Source: Rhabdophis nuchalis
Taxonomy: Eukaryota > Chordata > Lepidosauria > Squamata > Natricidae
DNA: 64,000 nt
Assembly: GCA_039707465.1 (NCBI GenBank)
Contig: CM077647.1
Span: 45,631,110-45,695,109 of the forward strand
Reading direction: 5' to 3'
A model generated the notes under the pieces. It was not told where the DNA came from. It ran no database searches and worked only from the letters and a program-made list of their open reading frames with translations. A program made the position numbers and the translations under genes. Below, piece by piece: positions 12,501-23,939 of this stretch; positions within the stretch are counted from its first letter, which is position 1; the number at the start of each line of letters is the position of its first letter.

Positions 12501-12626
12501 GAAAGGTCAATCTAGTTGTTCTCCTTTTGACAAACATGCATTTTAATCAAATATATACTTATTTTAAAGCAATTTGCTCTGACGTTATGGATTGGATTGC
12601 TGAGGAATCAACTAAACATATTGTAG
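6540..12626. other. Long AT-rich region without recognisable genes
   Basis: About 6 kb of low-GC sequence. Open frames here are short (100 codons or fewer), lack family motifs, and fit chance frames. No splice-bounded conserved exon, tRNA or recognisable element was identified. It could be intron or intergenic DNA. Confidence 0.45.
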
Positions 12627-12756
12627 CAGTTTCTCAAACTTGCCAGCTTTAAGTTGTACGGACATCAACTATTAGAATTCTCCAATCAGTAGTTCAGCTA
12701 TGGATAGCTGGAGTTGAAATCCAACATCTTCAAGCTACTAAGATTGAGAAACACTA
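12627..12756. mobile_element. Short hAT-like MITE
   Basis: Imperfect terminal inverted repeats: CAGTTTCTCAAACTTGCCAG on the left and a right end reading AAGATTGAGAAACACTA. The interior carries AGAATTCTCC and GAGTTGAAATCC, typical of a short foldback repeat common in reptile genomes. No clear 8-bp duplication is seen, so the copy is old. Confidence 0.55.
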
Positions 12757-12773
12757 TTTTCACTATAGCCTTA

Positions 12774-13174
12774 CAGGTAGTCCTCGACTTATGACCACAA
12801 TTGAGACCAACCTTTTCATTACTAAGCAAGTCAGTTGTTAAGTGAATGTTGCCCCATATTATGACCTTTCTTGGCACAGTTGTTAAGTGAATAACTGCAG
12901 TTGTTTAATGAATCATTTGCTCATTAAGCAAATGTGGCTTCTACTGACTTTGCTTATTTGGTTGGAAGATTACAAATGGTGATCAAAGATTATGGCACAG
13001 TACTTCTGTTGTAAATACATGCCAGTTGCTTAATGTCCTAATTGTTATTATCTGACCATGGGAATGCTGCAACGATCCTAAAATGACTGAAAACTAATTT
13101 TGTCACTTTTTTCAGTGCCATCATACAGCTTCAAATGACCACTAAATGAATGGTTGGAAGTTGAGAACTACCTG
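12774..13174 (+). mobile_element. Mariner/Tigger-like MITE
   Basis: About 400 bp with inverted ends CAGGTAGTCCTCGACTTA (left, preceded by TA) and AGTTGAGAACTACCTG (right, followed by TG, possibly a mutated TA). Related sequence occurs at about 25,590-25,845 (opposite orientation) and 54,480-54,850. No transposase frame. Classification is by ends and the apparent TA target. Confidence 0.65.
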
Positions 13175-15084
13175 TGTTTCAATATAGCTTATGTATAACT
13201 AATAGAGTTGTACACATACATAAAGGTGTTTCAAAACTTATTGAGTTCCTGTTTTTCAGTTCTTATATAAATCACCTTTTTCTGAATTCTCTGCAGTAGT
13301 TGTGAAGGGCAGCTGTACAATCTGGAAAAAGGAACTTGACTTTAAACAGCCATGGACAAATTCTACACTTGGAATTTGCATGTCAGAACACATTTTTGTT
13401 TTTGAATTCAAAGTTCTATACTGCCATAGTTTATAGATTAGTTCGTTTTTTAGTTGATCAATTTCTGTCTATTATAACTTAATAGAGCAAACATAATATT
13501 TATTACGAGCATGAGAAGCTTTATAATCAATTTTGAAAATTGAAAAGAAGCTTTACTGTGCTTTTATCATTTTAAAATCTGAAGTTTTAATATATCAACT
13601 CTAATTCTCACCTGATTATTTCTTATGGTGCAGAGCATCTTATACAGTCTTGATCTTACAGGTCTACAGATATGTTCAGTTTTTTTAAAATAACTCAAAA
13701 TTTCAAGCTCTTAATGGGAAATCTGAGGTACAATTGGTAAACAGTGAGAGTATATATTACTAATATATAATTATTAGCTTTAAATGTTTTTGTCTGAATA
13801 TTCTTGGGAAAACAGAATAACAGCTGTTGGCCATAACTTCAAAACAAAGATAGCAGTTCCCTTCCATTCTCACATTTACTTAATTTCTCCATACTTTGAC
13901 AATTCTTTTGAGAGGTAAATGTTTTTTTCTTTTTCTTTTTTAAAAAAAGTATGATATTGGGTTTTTCTTCTAAGCAAACACAAATAAGATTGCAGATTTC
14001 ATAATCAATGTTGTCCTGCAGAATCAATTTTATTAAACAATTCCAAAATTACAGTATAACATTAGTTTGGTATCTATATATGTGAGATAATATCTGTTAC
14101 ATTGTGTTAAAATATGATTTAACTGACACTGATCACCACTGTCTAGGCACTATGAGTGGCAAGAATATATTACTGGTTTTATTAATAGAATAGTCAATTG
14201 GATTATAAACTAACAAATACTCCCTATATTTAAGATTACACATCTTTAGAGGGGGTGTCTCCACCTGTTCCTGTGAGATAGAATTTATATTTGAACAATA
14301 CAGCTAAAGGCATAAAGACTTTATACAGCATATGGTAGGGGAGCAAGGAAGACTCTCCAGCAAAGGTGGCTCTGTGGGAAGGCAGTAAGAATGATGTGCT
14401 AGTCCTTCCAGACAGGAGGATGCAAAAATGAGGTTTAATATTTAGGCTGTAAAAAGTTACCTAACTGGAGCTTTAAGTGACATGCTGAAGCTATTCATCA
14501 GAATTGCTGTGAAAACAGAAATAAAACAGGATGCCCATGGAGTTTACCCAGAATAGAAGGCTCATGTCTGAGCAACCAGCTGAGCAGACAAATGAAATAT
14601 GGATAGCAGAGACTATATGAAGTGGAAATAATGACTTTAAGCTCCTCCCATATCTTGTTACTTTGTTGAGCTGCAAGGCAACTGTAAGAGGCTTTTGTCA
14701 GGAATACATTTTGCTGAACTAAAGGTAGATACTTGAATGCTGAAATCTTTCCAACTCTCCATTCAATAATTTGCAAAATGCCTCCATTATCTATATATGA
14801 ATAAGTTTCTTGCTTACAAAATTAAGTAAAAATATAACATACAATGGCCCCAAAGATGCTTTTTCAAAAGGTAATTAGACCTCCTTATTTTTCTTTGAAG
14901 ACATTTTGCTTCTCATCTAAGATGTTTCTTCAGTTTTGAAGAAGATAATTGTATTTAGAAACCATTTGAGGACGTTAACTGCTTTTTAGCAAATAAAATA
15001 ATTAAAACAATATATTTTGATTAAATTATTACTCCCAGTGAATCACCTTTCTGGGTTTTTTTAAACAATTAAAAGAAAATCATC
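13175..15084. other. AT-rich non-coding stretch
   Basis: No element or exon was recognised. The 60-90-codon frames at 14,491-14,776 (minus) have no motif support. Confidence 0.4.
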
Positions 15085-15728
15085 TGGGGATGCCGCACAT
15101 ACGTATCTTTTATATCAAGCCAAAAAAGCCAACACAGTTCTAGGCTGCATCAACAGAGGGATAGAATCTAGATCGCGTGAAGTGTTAATGCCACTGTATA
15201 GTGCCTTGGTAAGGCCACACTTGGAATACTGCATACAGTTTTGGTCGCCACGATGTAGAAAAGACGTGAAGACTCTGGAAAGAGTGCAAAGAAGAGCAAC
15301 CAAGATGATTAGAGGACTGGAGACTAAGACATATGAAGAACGGCTGCAGGAGCTGGGTATGTCTAGTTTGATGAAGAGAAGGACCAGGGGAGACATGATA
15401 GCAGTGTTCCGATATCTCAGAGGGTGCCACAAAAAAGAGGGAGTCAAACTTTTCTCCAAGGCACCTGGGGGCAGGACAAGGAGCAATGGGTGGAAACTAA
15501 CCAAGGAGAGAAGCAACTTAGAACTAAGGAGAAATTTCCTAACAGTAAGAACAATTAACCTCTGGAACAGCTTGCCTCCAGCAGTTGTGAATGCCCCAAC
15601 CCTGGAAGTCTTTAAAAAGATGTTAGACAGCCATTTGTCTGAAATGGTATAAGGTTCCTGCCCATGCAGGGGGTTGGACTAGAAGACCTACAAGGTCCCT
15701 TCCAACTCTGCTATTGTATTGTATTGTA
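15085..15728 (+). mobile_element. CR1 LINE, 5'-truncated
   Basis: Typical CR1 3' end: the last part of the reverse transcriptase ORF, a 3' UTR with GGGGGTTGGACTAGAAGACC, and a terminal (TATTG)n-type tail ending near 15,728. 5' truncation inside RT is normal for this family. It is clearly distinct from the L2-clade elements elsewhere in the window. Confidence 0.9.
15119..15652 (+). pseudogene. CR1 reverse transcriptase C-terminal fragment
   Basis: Open frame of about 178 codons without a proper start, because the element is truncated. It encodes the thumb and C-terminal part of CR1 pol: ANTVLGCINRGI, PLYSALVRPHLEYCIQFWSP, KTLERVQRRATKMIRGLE, and the terminal RTINLWNSLPPAVVNAP. It lacks the endonuclease and the YADD box, so it cannot act alone. 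No internal stop is visible, which suggests a fairly young insertion. Confidence 0.85.
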
Positions 15729-16221
15729 AGTCTTCTGTCTTATGGGAGAGCCTGCCCTGGAGAGAAATAAATGCCCCTGACCCTGTTGACCTTAAGGAAA
15801 GAGGTGAAGACTTAAGTTTTTTCCCCTAGGCACTGAGACAGAATATTGATAGAGCTGTCATGGGCTGATTGGATTATGAATGCAACTTTTATAGGACCTC
15901 AATATTGTTTGCTCTTTTAAATTCACTTTTTTTTATTTTATGTTTTAATTTTGTTTTCCACCTAGAGTTCTTTCTGATATATGGGGAGCTATGAACATTT
16001 GCTTAATGCATAAAATAAGGAGACTATTGCGATACCATACTGTGCTGTGCCGTGCTGTACCGTACTCCACTATACCACATCACACAAAAGCGCGCACACA
16101 CATTTTATTCATTCATCCATTAAAGGGCAGAAAAAGAAAGGCAAAAGAAAAACAGACATGGCTAAGTATCTCACTCAGTAACCAGTTGCAACATTCTACA
16201 CCAAATATAGTTTCCAGAGCT
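15729..16221. other. Non-coding spacer between CR1 and L2
   Basis: Contains a short imperfect run built on TGCTGTRCCGT near 16,040-16,070 and a CA/CG-rich patch near 16,085-16,100. No gene seen. Confidence 0.4.
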
Positions 16222-18815
16222 AATGTTTACAAGTGGTCGCCCGCCCCGATCCCCTGAACTCTTCCCGCAATCTAGGTGGAGGATTACAGGGCCGGGGCCC
16301 TAGACTGATGTTGTGCAACGCCAGGTCCATGGTTAACAAAGCCCCCCTCGTTTACGATCTAGTTTCGGAGGAGGACCTGGACCTGGTGGGTATCACGGAA
16401 ACCTGGTTGGGTCATGAGGGAGGTGTACCCCTCGTGGAAATGTGCCCACCAGGTTACCTGGTGCTGCATCGGCCTAGGGCCCAGGGGAGGGGTGGGGGAG
16501 TGGCGGTTATTATTAAGGAAGATCTCAAGCCAAGGGAGGCCACTGTGCCTCAGGTAGTCGGGTGTGAATCCCTGTATGTGAAATGGGGTCGTGGGAGGCA
16601 GCTGGGCCTGCTGATTGTGTACCTGGCTCCACGCTACGTATCAGCGGCCCTGCCCGAGCTCCTCGAGGTCATCGCCGGGGTGGCGATGGAGACCCCAAGA
16701 CTTTTAGTCATGAGGGACTTTAACCTGCCATCGGTAGGTGAGTCCTCTGAGGTGGCTCGGGAGTTCATGGCCTCCATGATGGCCATGGACCTGACCCAGG
16801 TAATTCAGGCCCCTACGCATACAGGGGGAAACACACTAGATCTAATTTTTACCTGTAGCCAGTGGTTGAGTGATCTAGGAATAGGGGAATTAGTCATCGA
16901 ACTCCTGTCATGGTCAGATCACTCTCTCCTTCGGCTTGACTTCCCTACCGCTATACCCCACCGCGGGGAGGCGGAACCAGAGATACCAATATGGTTCCAC
17001 CCCAGGCGCCTGATGGACCCTGAGAGGTTCCAGACGGAGCTTGGGCCGATACCTGTAACCCTAACCCACGACTCGACCGAGGGCCTAGTGGCCGCATGGA
17101 ATAGTGCAGCCACGGGGGCCTTGGATCGAGACGTGCCCTTGCGGCCTCTCACGCGGCGCCAATCCACCCTGGCCCCTTGGTTTACTGAGGAGCTAAGGGA
17201 GATGAAGCGCTGCAAGAGACGCCTAGAGAGCAGGTGGAGGACCAGTCGCTCCGTATCCGACCGAACACTGGTTAAGTCCCATTTAAGGACCTACCTAGTG
17301 GCAATAAGAATGGCTAAATGCAGCCATCTGGCCACTCTTATCGCCTCCGCAGATAACCACCCTGTTTCGGGTGACCCGCTCCCTTCTCCAACAGGGGTTG
17401 CGGGAAACTCCTTTGCAGGGCAGAGCAGAGGAATTTGGAGCTTATCTACAGGATAAAATCGCTCGGATCCGGGACGAACTGGCCTCCACTGATCTGGGCG
17501 GACCGTCCGAGGCGGTCTTGAGACCGTTTTATGGGACGAGTTCGACTTTGTTGCTTCTGAAGACATGGACAGTCTGCCGAGACGGCTGAATGCCACCATA
17601 TGTTTATTGGACCCGTGACCCTCCTGGCTGGTACTGGCCTCCTGGGAGATGACACAAGGCTGGCTCCAGGAAATTGTGAATGCTTCTCTGAGTGACTGAT
17701 TCTTGCCGGCCTCCCTTAAAGAGGCGATGGTTAGACCCCTCCTCCAGCAGCCTTCCCCAGGATTGTTAACTAACTATCGTCCGGTCTCCAACCTTCACTT
17801 TTTGGTGAAGGTTGGTGGTGGCACAGCAGTTCTCTCGGCACCTGTCGGAAACTGCTTATCTAGACCCACGCCACTCCGGCTTCTGGCCTGGGCACAGCAC
17901 CGAGACGGCATTGGTCGCGTTGGTGGATGATCTCTGGAGGGCCAGAGATAGGGGTTTTTCCTCTATCCTGGTCCTGTTAAATCTCTCAGCAGCTTTCGAT
18001 ACCATCGACCATGGTATCCTATTGCACCGACTGGAGGGGTTGGGACTGGGGGGCACTGTTTTACAGTGGTTCTCCTCCTACCTCTCTGGTCAGTCGCAAT
18101 TTGTACTGACAGGAGGGCAAAAGTCGACCTCGAGACCACTCACTTGTGGGGTGCCTCAGGGGTCGGCCGCTGGGTGAGATCATCGGTGCTTGTGGGGTAC
18201 AGTACCATCAGTACGCTGATGACACTCAGCTGTACATATCTACCCTCAACCATCCAACGATGCCATCGAGGTGATGTCCCAGTGCCTGAAAGTCGTGCGG
18301 GTCTGGATGGGAAGCAACAAACTTCGGCTCAACCCATCCAAGACTGAGTGGCTGTGGCTTCCGGCGCCCCGGCATGGCCAGCTGATTCCATTGCTGGTCA
18401 TCAGGGGCGAATCACTGGTCCCCGTGGAAAGGGCCCGCAACTTGGGTGTCCTCCTGGATTCGTGGCTGTCCCTGGATGACCAGGTGGCGGCCGTGACCAG
18501 GGGGGCTTTCTACCAGGTATGCCTGGTACGCCAGTTGCGCCCCTTTCTTGACCGGGACGCCCTCCGCACAGTCACTGAAGCGCTCGTTACGTCCCGCCTA
18601 GACTACTGCAACACTCTCTACATGGGGCTCCACTTGAGGTGCATCCGGAGGATCCAGCTAGTACAGAATGCGGCAGCGCGGGGGATTCTGGGAGCATCTT
18701 GAAGCTCCCACGTAACACCTCTCCTGCGCGAGCTGCACTGGCTGCCGGTGGCCTTCCGGGTGCGCTTCAAGGTGTTTGTCACCATCTTTAAATCGCTCCA
18801 TGGCACGGGGCCTAG
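16222..18815 (+). mobile_element. L2-clade LINE copy A, decayed, lacking its 3' end
   Basis: Starts in the leader of the family (TACAAGTGGTCGCCCGC) and runs through endonuclease and reverse transcriptase to the GTGCGCTTCAAGG region, then joins abruptly at about 18,815 to sequence from the RT-proximal part of a second copy. No 3' UTR or tail belongs to this copy. Confidence 0.85.
16233..18815 (+). pseudogene. L2 endonuclease-reverse transcriptase pseudogene (copy A)
   Basis: The first segment (16,233 to about 17,365) keeps the endonuclease motifs NARSMV and ITETW, but MGDFN has become MRDFN. A small deletion near 17,365 shifts the frame. Further segments follow: 17,371-17,589, an RT part with [10 protein letters not shown] at 17,812-18,177, then a second loss near 18,165-18,180 that removes the segment after GVPQGS, and a C-terminal part at 18,271-18,702 ending in a stop. 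Several frameshifts and stops make it non-functional. Confidence 0.85.
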
Positions 18816-20575
18816 TTATTTTGTTTGGGGTGACCCGCTCCCTCCTTCAACAGAGGCCGCAGGAAGCCCCTCTACAGGGTCAAGCAGAGGAATTTGGGAT
18901 TTATCTGCAGGAGAAAATCACTCGGATTCGGAATGAGTTACCCTCCATCGACAGTGGTCCAGTCGGACGGCCCAAGGCAGTTCTTGAGACACCATCTTGG
19001 GAGGAGTTTGACTTTGTTACTACCGAGGATATGGACAAGTTGTCAAAGAGACTTAAGGCTACCACATGTTTATTGGACCCGTGTCCCTCCTGGCTTGTAC
19101 TGGCATCCTGGGAGACGACACGAGGCTGGCTCCAGGGCATTGTCAACGCATCTCTGAGTGAGGGGTCCTTGCCTGCCATCTTGAAAGAGGCGGTAGTAAG
19201 GCCCCTCCTCAAGAAGCCGTCCCTGGATCCAGCATTATTAGAGAACTATCGTCCGGTCTCCAACCTTTCACTTTTTAGTGAAGGTTGTAGAGAGTGTGGT
19301 GGCCCAACAGTTTCCGCGACACTTGGAGGAAGTTGATTATCTAGACCCGCGCCAGTCCGGCTTCCGACCCGGTCACAGCACCGAGACGGCATTGGTCGCG
19401 TTGGTGGATGATCTCTGGAGGGCGCGGGATAGAGGATTTTCCTCTATCCTAGTCCTATTAGACCACTCAGCGGCTTTTGATACCATCGACCATGGTATCC
19501 TATTGCGCTGACTGGGGGAGTTGGGGCTGGGAGGCACCGTTCTGTGGTGGTTCTCGTCCTACCTCTCTGGTCGGTCGCAATATGTGTTGGCAGGGGCGCA
19601 GAGGTCGGCCTCGAGACCCCTCGTATGCGGGGTTCCTCAGGGGTCGGTCCTCTCGCCCCTACTATTCAACACATATATGAAGCCGCTGGGCGAGATCATC
19701 CGTAGTTTTGGGGTGGGATATCATCTGTACGCTGATGATACTCAGCTGTACATATCCACCCCAGACCACCCCAACGATGCCGCCGAGGTGATGTCCTGGT
19801 GTTTGGAGGCCGTACGGATCTGGATAGGTAGTAACAAACTCAGGCTCAACCCGGCCAAGACTGAGTGGCTGTGGCTTCCGGCACCCTGGTTCAGCCAGAT
19901 TACTCCAACTCTGGCCATTGGGGACGAAACACTGGCCCCCGTGGAGAGGGCGCGCAATTTGGGTGTCCTCCTGGATTCCCGGCTGTCCATGGAGGACCAT
20001 GTGGCGGCCGTGGCCAGGGGGGCATTCCATCAGGTACGTCTGATGCGCCAATTGCGGCCCTTACTGGACCGGGCTACCCTTCGCACAGTCACTCAAGCAC
20101 TCGTGACGTCTCGACTCGACTACTGTGATGCTCTCTACATGGGGCTTCCCTTGAGGTGCACTCAAAAGCTGCAGTTTGTCCAGAATGCAGCCGCGCGGGT
20201 GATTACGGGAGCCTCTAGATGCTCCCATATAACACCGATCCTGCGCAAGCTGCACTGGCTTCCTGTGGCCTTTCGGGTGCGCTTCAAGGTTCTGACGACC
20301 ATCTTCAAAGCGCTCCATGGCTCGGGACCTAGTTACATGCGAGACCGTCTCCTGCCCCATACATCCCTAAGACCGATACGCTCCCACAGAGAGCGCCTTC
20401 TCAGGGTGCCGTCGGCCTGACAATGCCGACTGGCGACACCCAGGGGGAGAGCCTTCTCTGTGGCGGGCCCAGCCCTTTGGAACGACTTACCCCCTGAACT
20501 TCGCACCATCTCCGACCTCCGCCTCTTCCGCAAGTGCTTAAAGATACATTTGTTCCATCTAGCCGGCATAGCGTA
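18816..20575 (+). pseudogene. L2 reverse transcriptase pseudogene (copy B)
   Basis: The RT frame is nearly complete but broken. One extra base near 19,266 shifts the frame after [10 protein letters not shown] stop follows ILLR at 19,509-19,511. The next frame (19,521-20,420) holds GVPQGSVLSPLLF, YADDTQLY and the C-terminal HWLPVAF motif, then a stop at 20,418-20,420 where related copies have an open codon. The final WNDLPPELRT part follows after it. It lacks the endonuclease. Confidence 0.8.
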
Positions 20576-20750
20576 ACCCCCAAAAAGACTTTTAGATAGT
20601 TTTAAATTTTGGGAATTTTAATCTGGTTTTAGCACAGGGTTTTTGTCGAATAAGTTTTTAAAATTTTGTATGTATTTTAATATTCCTGTGCGCCGCCCTG
20701 GGTCCGTTTGGAGAAGGGCGGGATATAAATTTAATAAAATAAAAAATATA
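18816..20750 (+). mobile_element. L2-clade LINE copy B, 5'-truncated
   Basis: Begins within the linker between endonuclease and RT (TTTGTTTGGGGTGACCCGCT) and continues to the 3' hairpin (CCGCCCTGGGTCC...GAAGGGCGGG) and an A/T-rich tail near 20,735. It is closer in sequence to the intact copy at 556-4,041 than copy A is. Confidence 0.85.
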
Positions 20751-20884
20751 TAATAAAATTACTCAAATAAAACTGAATTCTAAATAAAGTTGTAAACAAT
20801 TGTGCACCCAGCCCACCCACTAAATATTTCTTATGTTATCAAGGAGACCAGTTCTTCCTAGTTCACTATCAGTTCTTGCAAAAG

Positions 20885-22350
20885 TCAAAGGAGGGGGGAA
20901 CACGGGTCAGCCCTAAAGAGGGCATTTCCATCTGAACGGTCGTAGGGAGGGGCAGGGGCGATGGGAGACAGGAAAGTCACCATTGCGTGGAGGCGCGTGG
21001 CCATTGGCTACAAGTGGTTGTGCGCACCAGCCCCCTGCGCTCACCTCGCGATCTAGGTGGTCAGGGTTCACAGAGCCAGGGCCCTAGGCTGATGTTATGC
21101 ACCGTTTTATGGTGGTTCTCCTCCTACCTCTTCGGTCGATCGCAATTTATGTTGGCAGGAGGGCAGAGATCGACCTCGAGGCCTCTCACTTGTGGGGTGC
21201 CTCAGGGGTTGGTCCTCTCACCACTCCTGTTCAACACATATATGAAGCCACTGGGTGAGATCATCCGTGGTTTCGGGGTAAGTACCATCTCTACGCTGAT
21301 TATACGCAGCTGTATATATCTACCCCGAACCACCCCAACGATGCCATCGAAGTGATGTCCCGGTGTCTGGAAGCTGTATGGGTCTGGATGGGAAGAAACA
21401 GACTCAGACTCAGCCTGTCCAAGACCGAGTGGCTGTGGCTTCCGGCATCCCGGTACAACCAGTTTTCTCCATCACTGGCCATATGGGGGGAACATCTAGC
21501 CCCTGTGGGCGTCCTCCTGGATACCCGGCTGTACATGGAAGATCAAGTGATGGCCGTGGCCAGGGAGGCGTTTTACCATGTTCGCCTGGTACGCCAGTTG
21601 CGTCCCCTATTGGACTGGGATGCCCTCCGCACGGTCACTCGTGCCCTCGTGACATCCTGTCTAGACTACTGCAACGCTCTCTATATGGGGCTTCACTTGA
21701 GGTGCATCCGAAGACTACAGCTAGTTCAAAATGCAGCTGCGCGGGCAATTCTGGGAGCCCCCAGGCATTCCCACATAACACCGCTCCTGCGCGAGCTGCA
21801 TTGGCTGCCTGTGGTCTTTCGGGTGCACTTCAAGGTGCTGATTACCATCTTCAAAGCGCTCCATGGCCTAGCTATCTGCGAGATCGCATCCTGCCCCATA
21901 CATCCCTTCGACCGATTCACTTGCACAGAGAGGGACTTCTCCGGGTGCCGTCCACTGGGCAATGCCAGCGGGCGACTCCCAGGGGAAGGGCCTTCTCTGT
22001 TGCAGGCCCTATCCTATGGAACGACCTACCCCCCGACCTCAGAACAACTCCGGACCTCCGCTCCTTCCGCCGAAAGCTCAAAACATATTTCTTCCAACAG
22101 GCCGGCCTGGCCTAATCTATCTTTCACACCTCCAGTCTGTACATTTAAATTTTTAATTGGGTTTTTAGGGGGTTTAGCGTTTTAGGTTTTTTAGGTTTTA
22201 GTGCAGGGTTATTGTAATTTAATCTAATTTTAGATATTTATATTGTTGTATGTTTTTATGTTTTATATTCCCTGTGCACCGCCCCGAGTCCCTTTGGGGA
22301 GAGGGAGCGGTATACAAATAAACATTCAATTCAATTCAATTCAATTCAAA
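20885..22350 (+). mobile_element. L2-clade LINE copy C with large internal deletion
   Basis: Starts with family leader sequence (GGGAGGGGCAGGGGCGATGG near 20,945). At about 21,100 it jumps from the start of the endonuclease coding region (GCTGATGTTATGCA) straight to the RT segment CACCGTTTTATGGTGG, so about 1.7 kb is missing compared with 556-4,041. It then continues to a normal 3' hairpin and an (AATTC)n tail at 22,326-22,347. Confidence 0.85.
21100..22115 (+). pseudogene. L2 reverse transcriptase remnant (copy C)
   Basis: Encodes the RT palm from GVPQGL through the C-terminus in several frames. The YADD region is frameshifted near 21,280 and the box reads as ADYTQLY. Seven residues (the ERARNLG segment) are deleted in frame near 21,506. 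A further deletion near 21,868 moves the C-terminal part (SYLRDRILPHTS to the end) to another frame closing at 22,115. Not functional. Confidence 0.8.
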
Positions 22351-22623
22351 AGAAGTGCTATGTTTTTGAAATTTTTCATAACATTAATATTGACATTCTT
22401 GTTTCAGTAGACCTGGCTAATGCACTGTCAAAAATGCCCCCTACAAAATGAAGAGTTTTAGAGGTAATCTAAACATGGACACTATAACTTGAATATGAAA
22501 AATCTTCCACATTCAAGTTGTAGTTAAGCCATGACATATACTTTCATAAGAATTAAAATTAAAATGCAGCCTTTTTATAAAAAAGTATGAACTATGCAAT
22601 TTAAAGGGATTTACTTTTCTTAG
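22351..22623. other. Unique non-coding sequence before exon candidate
   Basis: No repeat recognised. A pyrimidine run and AG at 22,612-22,623 (ACTTTTCTTAG) would serve as a splice acceptor for the exon candidate that follows. Confidence 0.35.
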
Positions 22624-22717
22624 AATTGTAAATTTCAAATGGAGAATAACAAGAAAGATCATATGTCTTTGGATGACTCAAAAAAGAAAAAGAAGTTTGG
22701 AAAATTAAAAGAAAAAG
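22624..22717 (+). CDS. Candidate internal exon of an unidentified host gene
   Basis: A 94-bp segment flanked by a plausible acceptor (ACTTTTCTTAG before it) and donor (AAAAAG followed by GTAATA). Only one of three frames is open throughout. It starts NCKFQMENNKKD and ends with a lysine-rich KKKKKFGKLKEK. Length 94 makes it start at phase 0 and end at phase 1. The composition suggests a charged, flexible protein segment. I do not recognise the gene. Support is limited to splice signals and the single open frame in a short AT-rich stretch, so a chance match is possible. Confidence 0.35.
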
Positions 22718-22837
22718 GTAATATCAAAAGAGCATTATTTGAAGATTAGTCATGGTTGAGAATCCTTTTTGGGAAGTTTGTATGTTCTTTGTTGAAGGCA
22801 TTTTAAACTGGTCACTGTTAATAACATGGTGCTCCAT

Positions 22838-23463
22838 GCCATGGAAAACATAGGTGCCCGCGCACAGCCCATACAATTACAGCCTCGGAGAGTTCGTAAC
22901 AGCGGGAAGTTGTTCTTACTCGCCCAGGCTTCTGTAGAAGCTTCCCTCCGAAGCCCTCCGAGCAAGGAATGACCAGTTGGGAGAGGGGCTGTGGTCCTGC
23001 TCCGGGCTGTAATTGTGCGGCGTGCGCGCAGCTATGTTTTCCACGGAATGGGGCTGTGGCCGGAAGACGAGACAGGCACAGAGAGAGAGGGAGGGAGGGA
23101 ATCAGAGCGGGACTGACAGAAACACACACACACACACACACAGAGTGAGTAAGTGAATGAGTGAGAGACAGACAGATACAAACACATACACACACAGAGT
23201 GAGTGATTAAGTGAGTGAGAGACAAAAAGACAGGCACACACACACAGAGTGACAGAGAGAAAGGGAGGAGAGAGACACACACAGAAGAAGAGAAAGAAAG
23301 AAAAAGAATTAAGAGACTTATTGTACTTTAAAAGTGTTGGTCTTACATAAAATGCAAACGTTTACTTGTATTTAGTTTTAAACATTGTATGGCTCTCACG
23401 GAATTACATTTTAAAATATGTGGCGTTTCTGGCTCTCTCAGCCAAAAAGGTTCCTGACCCCTG
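22838..23463. mobile_element. hAT-like element with internal hairpin, left end missing
   Basis: The right end reads GGTTCCTGACCCCTG, i.e. an inverted CAGGGGTCAGGAACC terminus. Internally, GGAAAACATAGGTGCCCGCG at 22,841 is mirrored by GCAGCTATGTTTTCC ending at 23,042, with TACAATTACAGCC and GGGCTGTAATTG also mirrored. It is followed by a purine/CA-rich stretch (23,070-23,310) that resembles the arms of the hairpin elements at 32.7-33.5 kb and 59.1-59.9 kb. No matching left terminus was found. Confidence 0.55.
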
Positions 23464-23939
23464 CTCTAATAGGATGTAAAACCCAAACCTCCTCTCCGTA
23501 TAGGACCATAGGGATTATTTTAGCTTTATATACTTTGATTAGTGGCACCAGGGAGCCTGAGTAACTGTGATTCTTTAATTTCAGTAATAGATTCAAGTGA
23601 GCTTTTGCTCTAAATGTGCTTCATTGGTGGTTATAAGCCCAAGATCCGATCTTGGAAAAGGTTATGCCCAATTATATGAAGGTGCTAACCTGTTCAGTTG
23701 GTTCCCATCTAGTTGCCATCTATGTCTCTGGTTATGTTTAACAAAAACCATAATTTATAATTTCGATTTGCTACTAATTAGAGTTACCCTGGCAGTAATA
23801 GACACATCACTTTAGTAGCCTACACAGTCCTACTTGTGAGTATGATAATAGGTCTTTGTTCATAAAGTGATACTGCAAGTTTTGCTCCTTATTTATTCAT
23901 GTCAGAAGCATCACAATTAGAATAAGGCATACTAGATGA
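23464..23939. other. Unique non-coding spacer
   Basis: Nothing recognised. The last eight bases (CTAGATGA, 23,932-23,939) are the left target duplication of the next element. Confidence 0.4.

Noticed and set aside
22818..23282. 154-codon minus-strand frame with CVCVC repeats
   Set aside because: Comes from CA/GT repeats; no protein family signal.
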